From contig MHZX01000006.1 of assembly GCA_001828935.1 (NCBI GenBank), positions 1 to 34,077 on the forward strand: DNA of 34,077 nucleotides, written 5' to 3'. Numbering within the stretch: position 1 is the first letter of the stretch; every line of letters begins with the position of its first letter. The translations under genes and the position numbers were made by a program. Positions 28,327-34,077 of the stretch are shown here, in pieces. Source of the DNA: Rhodocyclales bacterium RIFCSPLOWO2_02_FULL_63_24. Its GTDB lineage: Bacteria > Pseudomonadota > Gammaproteobacteria > Burkholderiales > Rhodocyclaceae. The notes under the pieces are model-generated. The model had not been told where the DNA came from. It searched no databases and saw only the letters and a list, made by a program, of their open reading frames with translations.

Positions 28327-28506
28327 CCACCTTCCCCCCGTCCCCTGCCCCACGGCTGGCTTTGCACAGCCAGCCGGCTGCGGCAGCGCGGAGCAGTGCT
28401 CCGCGAAACCCTGCCTTCGCCCCAGGGAAGGGGGTGACCACGGTTCGCGGGCTGCGCCCGCTCCTTTTTCGGCTGTGCTTCCTTGGGGCGGCCCTGCGGA
28501 GGCACC
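28323..28506 (+). repeat. Intergenic start-cassette repeat, copy 4 (long form, before WYL gene)
   Basis: This is the longest copy. It begins on the rsgA stop (ATGACCACC; compare ATGACGACC in the accD copy). It has the C-run CCCCCCGTCCCC, an extra insert with its own hairpins (GGCTGGC...GCCAGCC; GGAGCAGTGCTCC), then GGGAAGGGGGTGACC and GGTTCGCGGGCTGCGCCCGC. It ends TTGGGGCGGCCCTGCGGAG (28483-28501), giving GGAG before the WYL gene. A 65-codon frame (28323-28520) runs from the rsgA stop to 14 bases inside the WYL gene. Confidence 0.82.
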
Positions 28507-29520
28507 ATGGATCGCACTGAGCGCTTCTACAAGATCGACCAGATGATCCACGACCGGAAGCTGGTGCCCTTCGCTGATCTGATGGAAGCGCTCGAAGTCT
28601 CGCGCGCCACCTTGAAGCGCGACCTCGAATACATGCGCAACCGGCTCAACGCGCCCATCGTCTGGGACCGGGATGCGGGCGGCTACCGCTTCGACACGCC
28701 GCACGCCGAAGCCGGTGCGCAATACGAGCTGCCCGGCCTTTGGTTCAACTCCGGCGAGGTGCATGCGCTGCTGACCATGCAGCACCTGCTGACCGACCTC
28801 GATCCCGGCGGCATCCTGACGCCGCACATCCAGCCGCTGATCGCGCGCCTCAACAGCCTGCTCGGCAGCGCCGAAAACACCGCCGAGGAAATCCGCCGCC
28901 GCGTGCTGATCGTCGGCCTCGGCAAGCGCGACCTCAAGCTGGCGCATTTCGAGAAAGTCGGCGCCGCGCTGCTGCGCCGCAAGCGTCTGGCCATCACCTA
29001 CTTCGCCCGCGGCAGCGGCCAGACCACCGAGCGCGAAGTCTCGCCGCAGCGCCTGGTGTATTACCGCGAGAACTGGTACCTCGACGCCTGGTGCCACCTG
29101 CGCAACGACATCCGCAACTTCGCCCTCGATTCGATCCGCCAGGCCGATGTCATCGAAAAGAAGGCGCGCGAGGTCTCGCATCGCAGCATGGACGAAGTGC
29201 TCGGCCCCGGCTACGGCATTTTCTCCGGGCGACGCTTGCAGCACGCCAAGCTGCGCTTCACGCCCGAGCGCGCGCGCTGGGTGGCGCAGGAAACCTGGCA
29301 CCCGAAGCAGAAGGGCGTCCTCGGCGAACACGGCTCCTGGCTGCTGGAATTCCCCTACGCCGACCACCGCGAGCTGATCATGGACATCCTCAAGTTCGGC
29401 GCCGACGTTGAAGTGCTGGCCCCGCCAGACCTGAGGCAGCGGGTGGCCAACGAGGCCGCGCGCATGACGCAGCTGTATGCCGCCGCGCCCAAACCGGAAG
29501 GTAAGCCCAAACGCGTTTAG
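28507..29520 (+). CDS. WYL-domain transcriptional regulator
   Basis: This is a 337-residue protein with an N-terminal DeoR-like winged helix (about 5-60; FADLMEALEVSRATLKRDLEYM is the recognition helix region). A WYL domain at about 155-230 is built around ENWYLDAWCHLRNDIRNFALDSI. A C-terminal extension (WCX-like) reads WVAQETWHPKQ...LLEFPY. WYL regulators sense nucleic-acid or nucleotide ligands in several systems, often DNA damage or phage defence. Here it stands at the border between the core genes and the accessory region. Its target is unknown. GGAG in the repeat lies five bases before the ATG. Confidence 0.9.
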   Translation: MDRTERFYKIDQMIHDRKLVPFADLMEALEVSRATLKRDLEYMRNRLNAPIVWDRDAGGYRFDTPHAEAGAQYELPGLWFNSGEVHALLTMQHLLTDLDPGGILTPHIQPLIARLNSLLGSAENTAEEIRRRVLIVGLGKRDLKLAHFEKVGAALLRRKRLAITYFARGSGQTTEREVSPQRLVYYRENWYLDAWCHLRNDIRNFALDSIRQADVIEKKAREVSHRSMDEVLGPGYGIFSGRRLQHAKLRFTPERARWVAQETWHPKQKGVLGEHGSWLLEFPYADHRELIMDILKFGADVEVLAPPDLRQRVANEAARMTQLYAAAPKPEGKPKRV

Positions 29521-29530
29521 CAGGTGTCTG

Positions 29531-29559
29531 GCAAAACTAAAATCCGTTTTTAGTTTTGC
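29531..29559 (+). terminator. AT-rich 12-bp inverted repeat between convergent genes
   Basis: GCAAAACTAAAA and TTTTAGTTTTGC form a perfect 12-bp stem with a five-base loop, ten bases after the WYL gene stop and before the convergent antitoxin gene. It may act as a bidirectional terminator, but the stem is AT-rich and no separate U-run follows, so a relic of an insertion end is also possible. Confidence 0.45.
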
Positions 29560-29600
29560 GGAAGTACTGGTTACGAGCCCGCCTCATTCGCCGACATGCG

Positions 29601-29846
29601 TCAGGCGCAGCCTTGGCGTTTGAAGTTCTCCAAATCCGCCGCTCGGAATCGGCTCACCTTCAGCTCCGCCCGAATACGGCGCGCACGGCTGAGCACCTCA
29701 CCGGGTGCCAAACGTGCCACCGGAAGAGCCGCGTCGAGGCAGGCAACAGCCTCCTCGCTCGTGCTGCGGCCGTTGCGCGCGGCCACAGCTTCAAGACGCT
29801 CATACAGCCGATCGGGGAGGCACTTCAGGGTCAGAGTCGCAGGCAT
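29601..29846 (-). CDS. Orphan FitA-like ribbon-helix-helix antitoxin
   Basis: This is an 81-residue protein. The N-terminal beta strand and helices (ATLTLKCLPDRLYERLEAVA, then NGRSTSEEAVACL) match FitA/Arc-type DNA-binding antitoxins, with a C-terminal tail that would bind a PIN toxin. No toxin gene follows: immediately downstream an ATG frame of eight codons (29571-29597) ends at TAA. The antitoxin is therefore probably a remnant of a toxin-antitoxin pair. No good ribosome site precedes it. Confidence 0.72.
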   Translation of the reverse strand: MPATLTLKCLPDRLYERLEAVAARNGRSTSEEAVACLDAALPVARLAPGEVLSRARRIRAELKVSRFRAADLENFKRQGCA

Positions 29847-29891
29847 AGTCAGTCGAAACCGATCAGGATCACAATGGAATCACTGAACACC

Positions 29892-29967
29892 CGCCGGCAT
29901 CGGTTTCCAATCCGCATCCTATCGATGTCCATGCTTGCTACTGAAAGTCGGCGCCAGTGACACGGCG
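29892..29967 (+). repeat. Duplicated 5' flank, copy A
   Basis: These 76 bases match, with scattered changes and no length difference, the 76 bases at 31180-31255 in front of the intact 5'-nucleotidase gene. Shared blocks include CGCCGGCATCGGTTTCCAAT and CTGAAAGTCGGCGCC. Similarity stops at CACGGCG (29967), beyond which the small two-gene module lies. Confidence 0.85.
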
Positions 29968-30008
29968 TTTGGCTTGACGTGGCACGGGATGGCCGGCAAC
30001 ATGCCTGC

Positions 30009-30245
30009 ATGCAGCCGATGACTGACTATTTCCGAAACGATGTAGTGGAAAAGCGGCCATATATTCGTTTGGAGTGGTGTATCGAGGCACTACGGAATCC
30101 GGCAAGAAGCGAAGTCCAAGCCGAAGACGGGCGCGTGCGATACTGGATCTGGATTGAGGAACTCGGGCGCTATCTGCGTGTCGTAACGCTGCCGGATGGT
30201 GTCAAGCTGCACAATGCATTCCCCGACAGGAGATTCAAGCCATGA
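30009..30245 (+). CDS. Small DUF4258-like protein, partner of DUF2283 gene
   Basis: This is a 78-residue protein with the core RPYIRLEWCIEALRNPARSEVQ, then GRVRYWIWIEELGRYLRVVTL and FPDRRF near the end. The pattern (a short helix, then beta strands with an alternating hydrophobic face) recalls DUF4258/BrnT-like small toxins that fold as compact RNase-like domains. The family call is tentative. The stop overlaps the next start as ATGA (30242-30245). Start codons at 29979 (GTG), 30009 and 30018 are all possible, and none has a clear ribosome site. Confidence 0.65.
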   Translation: MQPMTDYFRNDVVEKRPYIRLEWCIEALRNPARSEVQAEDGRVRYWIWIEELGRYLRVVTLPDGVKLHNAFPDRRFKP

Positions 30246-30457
30246 AACTCAACTACGACGCGGCGACCGATTCGCTCTATATCCACTTGGCCGAGCGGCC
30301 TTCTGTGGACTCCGACGAAGTCGTGGATGGCGTGGTACTGGATTACGACGCGGCGGGAGCCTTGGTTGGGATCGACGTGCAGCATGCCTCGCAGCGCGCC
30401 GATATTCACCAGTTGGCAATCAACCACATGCCACTGACTCATCTCGAAGCGGCCTGA
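30242..30457 (+). CDS. DUF2283 family protein
   Basis: This is a 71-residue acidic protein with the family pattern MKLNYDAATDSLYIHLAERP, then DGVVLDYDAAGALVGIDVQHAS. DUF2283 proteins are commonly encoded with a small DUF4258-like partner, as here, and such pairs are thought of as toxin-antitoxin-like, although this is not proven. The ATGA overlap with the upstream gene indicates coupled translation. The module sits inside a duplicated nucleotidase locus. Confidence 0.82.
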   Translation: MKLNYDAATDSLYIHLAERPSVDSDEVVDGVVLDYDAAGALVGIDVQHASQRADIHQLAINHMPLTHLEAA

Positions 30458-30501
30458 AGGCGCGGGCTGCAATGGTGGGTTTGGCCGGGCGGTGAATTAG
30501 G

Positions 30502-30795
30502 ATGCTCGCCAGCCTCGAAGGTCAGCTCGTCGTCGCGCACTCGTCGCGCGCGCTGTTCGATTTTGAGGAAGATAACCAGGTCTTCGAGGACCAGGACGAT
30601 TCCGCCTACATGCGCCTGCAATTCGAACGCAGCATCTTCACGCACGGGCGGCCGCCCTATCACTACCTGAAGCCCTTGGGCGCCAACCTGTTCCTTTCCG
30701 CCAACGAAGCCGACGTGCGCGCAGCGCTCAACGCCGGCTTCCCCGCCGCGCTCCAGGACCACAAGAAACGGGAACGCAGCGCCCTGTCGAAGGGC
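30502..30795 (+). pseudogene. Decayed copy of the 5'-nucleotidase gene
   Basis: The first 40 codons match codons 1-40 of the intact gene at 31281. The next 43 codons match codons 98-140, and then a few codons (QDH) match from 184 on. Two in-frame deletions, of 57 and 43 codons, and loss of the whole C-terminal part explain the difference. The frame remains open to 31281, but beyond about 30795 it only reads antisense to a small secreted-protein gene. The missing parts include most of the catalytic core, so activity is not expected. Confidence 0.85.
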
Positions 30796-31035
30796 TCAAA
30801 CGCCGAGGATCTTCATCGCCTTGGCGAGCGTATCCACCGACTCCTGATGTTTGCCAGCTTTGTGGAAGGCTTCACCATCGGCACGCAGCTTTTTCACTTC
30901 GGCCATCTGCTCGGCGGAAAGCGTCGGCTTCTTGTCGAGCGCAGCATCGATTTTCTTCATGTCGACCGGGCAATGAAAGGCCAGCGCAGCACCCGAAAAT
31001 ACCAACATGAAGATCAGGGTCATAAACCTTTTCAT
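30796..31035 (-). CDS. Small secreted protein of unknown function
   Basis: This is a 79-residue protein with a clear signal peptide (MKRFMTLIFMLVFSGAALA, cleavage after about residue 19). The short helical mature part starts FHCPVDMKKIDAAL and contains one cysteine and a Lys/Glu-rich helix pair. AAGGAG stands six bases before the ATG at 31035. I do not recognise a characterised family. It lies antisense between the decayed and intact nucleotidase copies, and its stop coincides with the end of the decayed copy. Confidence 0.72.
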   Translation of the reverse strand: MKRFMTLIFMLVFSGAALAFHCPVDMKKIDAALDKKPTLSAEQMAEVKKLRADGEAFHKAGKHQESVDTLAKAMKILGV

Positions 31036-31179
31036 CATAGTCTCCTTGACTGGGTTTGGATAACGAACTCCAACCGCTGCGGACGCGGCAGGCTCAGTCA
31101 GCATAGATCGCGTTTCGGAAATGTCAAACCCATACTCGGCTCATGGTCACGAAAGGATTCCGGTGGTTCTCTATACACT

Positions 31180-31255
31180 CGCCGGCATCGGTTTCCAATC
31201 CGCGTCCCCCTGATATCGATGCTTGCCCCTGAAAGTCGGCGCCCGCGACACGGCG
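31180..31255 (+). repeat. Duplicated 5' flank, copy B
   Basis: This is the partner of 29892-29967. It ends 25 bases before the ATG of the intact nucleotidase gene and so contains part of its natural upstream region. In copy A the equivalent gene starts only after a separate insert of about 525 bases. Confidence 0.85.
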
Positions 31256-31280
31256 ACCGCCACGCCCAAGGAAGACCCTG

Positions 31281-32183
31281 ATGCCCGCCAGCCTGGAAGG
31301 CCAGCTCGTCGTCGCGCTCTCCTCGCGCGCGCTGTTCGATTTCGAGGAAGAGAACCAGGTCTTCGAGGACCAGGACGATTCCGCCTACATGGCCGTGCAG
31401 CTGGCACGCATGGACCAGCCGGCGCGACCCGGCGTCGCCTTCCCGCTGGTGCAGAAGCTGCTGGCCTTCAACACGCCCGAGCGCCAGCGCGTCGCCGTGG
31501 TCATCCTCTCGCGCAACGACCCGGTCTCGGGCCTGCGCATCTTCAAATCCGCGAGCGCCGCCGGCCTCGAACTCGAACGCGGCGTCTTCACCCGCGGGCG
31601 GCCGCCCTTCCACTACCTCAAGCCGCTGGGCGCCAACCTGTTCCTCTCCGCCAACGAGGCCGACGTGCGCGCAGCGCTCAACGCCGGCTTCCCCGCCGCG
31701 CGCGTGTATGCGGCATCGCTGACCGAGGCTGAAAAGCACCCGCTGGAAGTGCGCATCGCCTTCGATGGCGACGCCGTGCTGTTTTCCGACGAGGCCGAGC
31801 GCGTGTTCCAGGAACAGGGCCTCGCCGCCTTCCAGGACCATGAACAGAGCCGCGCGCTGCATCCGCTGCCGCCCGGACCCTTCCTGCCCCTGCTCGAAGC
31901 CCTGCACCGCCTGCGCGCCGACAGCGCCGGCGGGAAAATGAAAGTCCGCACCGCGCTGGTCACCGCGCGCAGCGCCCCCGCGCACGAACGCGCGATCCGC
32001 ACCCTGATGGAATGGAAGGTCGAGGTCGACGAAGCCATGTTCCTCGGTGGCCTTGAAAAGTCGCGCTTCCTCAGTGAATTCGAACCCGACTTTTTCTTCG
32101 ACGACCAGACAAGACACTGCGAGCCAGCTTCAAGGCTGGTGCCGACGGGGCATGTGGTCAGCGGGGTGGCGAATTCGGAGTAG
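31281..32183 (+). CDS. 5'-nucleotidase (cN-I-like family)
   Basis: This is a 300-residue protein of the cytosolic 5'-nucleotidase I-like family (PF06189 type). Family features are LVVALSSRALFDFEE near the N-terminus (10-23), AFPLVQKLLAFN (53-64), VILSRNDPVSGLRIF (74-88), RPPFHYLKPLGANLFLSAN (107-125) and FEPDFFFDDQTRH near the C-terminus. It would dephosphorylate nucleoside monophosphates in the cytoplasm. AAGGA lies eight bases before the ATG. A decayed sister copy lies about 0.5 kb upstream. Confidence 0.88.
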   Translation: MPASLEGQLVVALSSRALFDFEEENQVFEDQDDSAYMAVQLARMDQPARPGVAFPLVQKLLAFNTPERQRVAVVILSRNDPVSGLRIFKSASAAGLELERGVFTRGRPPFHYLKPLGANLFLSANEADVRAALNAGFPAARVYAASLTEAEKHPLEVRIAFDGDAVLFSDEAERVFQEQGLAAFQDHEQSRALHPLPPGPFLPLLEALHRLRADSAGGKMKVRTALVTARSAPAHERAIRTLMEWKVEVDEAMFLGGLEKSRFLSEFEPDFFFDDQTRHCEPASRLVPTGHVVSGVANSE

Positions 32184-32293
32184 CTTGCGCCTCCGCGAAC
32201 TACCTCGTTACGGAATATCCGCTGCCTCCATCCTTGAGAGTAAGGCTGTTCTGCATTACACTGCGAGCATCAGGAATCCATGAGGGCATCGCC

Positions 32294-32545
32294 ATGACCA
32301 CCTTGACAGTGACGTCCCGGGGACAAGTAACGTTCAGAAAAGAAGTGCTGCAACACCTCGGCATCAAGCCGGGCGACAAGATCGAGCTGGATTTGCTGCC
32401 CGACGGTCGCGGCATGCTCAAGGCGGCTCGGCCGGCCGGAACGATAGACGACTTCGTTGGATTGCTCGCGGGCCGGACGAAGAAAGTCGCTACCATCGAA
32501 GAAATCAACGCGGCAACCGCAAAAGGCTGGGCCGGCAAGAAATGA
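32294..32545 (+). CDS. AbrB/MazE-type antitoxin
   Basis: This is an 83-residue protein with an N-terminal swapped-hairpin SpoVT-AbrB DNA-binding domain (TTLTVTSRGQVTFRKEVLQHL, IKPGDKIELDLL) and a C-terminal tail for toxin binding. GAGGG lies about seven bases before the ATG. The stop overlaps the PIN-toxin start as ATGA (32542-32545), the usual layout for an antitoxin-toxin operon. It would bind and repress its own promoter in complex with the toxin. The promoter region is the 110 bases after the nucleotidase gene. Confidence 0.9.
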   Translation: MTTLTVTSRGQVTFRKEVLQHLGIKPGDKIELDLLPDGRGMLKAARPAGTIDDFVGLLAGRTKKVATIEEINAATAKGWAGKK

Positions 32546-32937
32546 AAATCGCCGTCGATACCAACGTACTCATTCGTGCCGTCGTGCGTGACGACCCCGC
32601 GCAAGCGAAGGTCGCCACCAAGGTATTGAAGCAAGCCGAATTGATCGCGGTCGCGTTGCCATGCCTGTGCGAGTTTGCGTGGGTGCTTCGCCAGGTTTAT
32701 GGATTCACCGCCTCCGATGTAGCCATCGCGATCCGGGCACTGCTTGCGGCGGCAAACGTGGAAGCCAATCGACCCGCCGTCGAAGCCGGCCTGTCGGTGC
32801 TCGAAGCCGGCGGGGATTTCGCCGATGGCGTCATCACCTACGAGGGCTGCTGGCTCGGCGGCGAAACCTTCGTTTCCTTCGACAAGAAGGCGGTTACGCT
32901 TCTAACTGCGGCAGGCCAGTCGGCGAGGCTTTTGTAA
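32542..32937 (+). CDS. VapC-type PIN-domain toxin
   Basis: This is a 131-residue PIN-domain ribonuclease. The acidic residues that would bind metal are D6 (AVDTNVLIR), E44 (CEFAWVL), D95 (FADGVI) and D114 (VSFDKK). The typical target is tRNA or rRNA, but here it is unknown. All four acidic positions are kept, so it is probably active. It is coupled to the AbrB antitoxin by ATGA and is followed, 17 bases on, by the ORF6N gene. Confidence 0.9.
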   Translation: MKIAVDTNVLIRAVVRDDPAQAKVATKVLKQAELIAVALPCLCEFAWVLRQVYGFTASDVAIAIRALLAAANVEANRPAVEAGLSVLEAGGDFADGVITYEGCWLGGETFVSFDKKAVTLLTAAGQSARLL

Positions 32938-32954
32938 GCAAGGGAGAGCGTCAA

Positions 32955-33557
32955 ATGAGCGCCGGACAAGCCGTTGCTCCGCTGCAATCATTGATCGGCA
33001 GCCGCATCGTCGTGCTGCGCGAGCAGCGCGTGATGCTCGACAGCGACCTCGCCGAACTCTACGGCGTGGAAACCCGCATCCTGATACAAGCAGTCAAGCG
33101 CAACCTCGATCGCTTCCCCAGCGACTTCATGTTCCAGATGGAGAATCAAGACCTTGCGGCTTTGAGATCACAAATTGTGACCTCAAACACCGGGCGCGGC
33201 GGCCGTCGTACCGCGCCCTATGTTTTTACCGAGCAAGGCGTCGCCATGCTCTCGTCGGTACTCAATAGCCCGCGCGCCATCGTCGTTAATATCGAGATCA
33301 TGCGCACCTTCGTGCGCGTGCGCGAACTGGCGGCCACCCACGGCGATCTGGCCGCGCGCTTGAACGAACTCGAAGAGAAGACCGAGGCGCTGTCGATGCG
33401 GCACGACGCCTTTGCGCACAACACCCGTGCGCAGTTGAAGCAAGTATTCGAGGCCATCCGCCAACTCATGACCCCGCCCGATCCGCCCAAGCGGCCGATT
33501 GGATTTGTGACGGAAGAAAAGACCGGCAAGAGCAAAGCGGCCAAGGGCAAGAGATGA
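32955..33557 (+). CDS. ORF6N-domain DNA-binding protein
   Basis: This is a 200-residue protein. The ORF6N domain at about 10-120 reads LIGSRIVVLREQRVMLDSDLAELYGVETRILIQAVKRN, then RFPSDFMFQ and YVFTEQGVAMLSSVL. A C-terminal coiled-coil region (about 135-165) and a basic tail follow. ORF6N proteins occur in phages and mobile islands and are thought to bind DNA. GGAG lies nine bases before the ATG. The 17-base spacing after the toxin suggests one operon. Its stop overlaps a 28-codon frame at 33554 (ATGA) that I do not recognise. Confidence 0.88.
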   Translation: MSAGQAVAPLQSLIGSRIVVLREQRVMLDSDLAELYGVETRILIQAVKRNLDRFPSDFMFQMENQDLAALRSQIVTSNTGRGGRRTAPYVFTEQGVAMLSSVLNSPRAIVVNIEIMRTFVRVRELAATHGDLAARLNELEEKTEALSMRHDAFAHNTRAQLKQVFEAIRQLMTPPDPPKRPIGFVTEEKTGKSKAAKGKR

Positions 33558-33636
33558 GCGCGGAAGCTTTCGCCGTGTCGTCATCGCCGACTCTTACCGC
33601 GAATTCAAATTCGAGCCCGACCCCAATGGCACTACC

Positions 33637-34077
33637 TTAAGCAAAACACGTGCTTAAACAATAGGATGGAAGTGGGCTGAACACCTGCCGACGTTATCAT
33701 GCGGTTGTCGAATCCGTGATGAATAACACTGGAGGGTCAGCCCAAATGAATGGTACCAAGAACGGCGGGAGTTTCGCCGACCAGGTTCGGCGGTTTCGCG
33801 CGCGGTTTGTTCAGTCTGCTGGAGCGTCATTGGGCAAGGTGATCACCGATCACGTGTTGAAAGCAGCGGTATTTGAGGAGGCTGGATACTGGCGCGAACG
33901 TCTCTACGGTCCGCTCACGACGGTGGTGCTGTTCATCGAACAAGTGCTCGGTGCCGATCACAGTTGCCAGGGGGTGGTGGCTCAAGGCTTGAGCGCTCGC
34001 GTGGCGCTTGGGCAAGCGCCATGCAGCCTGAACACCGGTCCCTACTGCAAGGCACGACAGCGATTGGCCGTGGGTCT
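33637..34077 (+). mobile_element. IS4-family insertion sequence, left part
   Basis: An IS4-type transposase gene begins at 33746 and runs off the window. Upstream of it, TTAAGCA and TGCTTAA (33637-33657) form an inverted repeat that may lie near the IS end, but the real terminal repeat cannot be fixed without the right end. The element follows the ORF6N gene by fewer than 200 bases. Confidence 0.6.
33746..34077 (+). CDS. IS4-family transposase, N-terminal part
   Basis: This is an open frame of 110 codons cut by the window end. It starts MNGTKNGGSFADQVRRF after a strong GGAGGG ribosome site eight bases upstream. The visible part contains CSLNTGPYCKARQRL, typical of the N-terminal region of IS4-family DDE transposases. 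The catalytic domain lies beyond the window. Confidence 0.78.
   Translation, partial: MNGTKNGGSFADQVRRFRARFVQSAGASLGKVITDHVLKAAVFEEAGYWRERLYGPLTTVVLFIEQVLGADHSCQGVVAQGLSARVALGQAPCSLNTGPYCKARQRLAVG

Noticed and set aside
30796..31281. Continuation of the decayed nucleotidase frame to 259 codons
   Set aside because: Past about 30795 it has no similarity to the intact gene and runs antisense to a small secreted-protein gene that has its own ribosome site and signal peptide.

Overview
The window is high-GC DNA from a betaproteobacterium. Gene order and protein style point to the Rhodocyclales/Sterolibacteriaceae neighbourhood, but that placement is inferred from gene content only. It splits into a dense biosynthetic and housekeeping part (1 to about 29520) and a small accessory region (about 29520 to 34077).

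Minus-strand block, about 86-19323. In transcription order: a YdcH-like small protein, an MFS transporter, leuC, an entericidin-like lipoprotein, leuD, leuB, asd, fimV, an EcfT/CbiQ-like membrane protein, truA, trpF, trpB, trpA, accD, folC, a SPOR-domain protein, cvpA, purF and metZ. Many neighbours overlap by a few bases (ATGA, TGATG or TAATG junctions). The block links leucine, aspartate-family, tryptophan, fatty-acid, folate, purine and methionine synthesis with tRNA pseudouridylation and cell-envelope functions. A likely promoter carrying a perfect 16-bp palindrome lies in front of fimV.

Mixed core, 19367-29520. aroC and a 7Fe ferredoxin are on the minus strand. trxA, rho, rpmE and a GT39-type glycosyltransferase are on the plus strand. 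orn (minus) diverges from an M48 peptidase, a pterin carbinolamine dehydratase, rsgA and a WYL-domain regulator (plus). rpmE ends in a strong intrinsic terminator, followed by short palindromic repeats. The trxA-rho leader is pyrimidine-rich.

Accessory region, 29520-34077. It holds an orphan ribbon-helix-helix antitoxin, a small DUF4258-like/DUF2283 gene pair, a decayed copy and an intact copy of a 5'-nucleotidase gene with a duplicated 5' flank, a small secreted protein, an AbrB-VapC toxin-antitoxin pair followed by an ORF6N-domain gene, and the start of an IS4-family transposase that runs off the window.

The two most unusual observations are these. First, a dispersed repeat occurs four times (before purF, accD, the carbinolamine dehydratase and the WYL gene). 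It always points the same way, and its conserved end supplies the ribosome-binding site of the next gene. Three copies also carry a short open frame joining the neighbouring genes. Second, the two-gene DUF module sits between the duplicated 5' flank and the body of the decayed nucleotidase gene, which records a duplication followed by an insertion and deletions.
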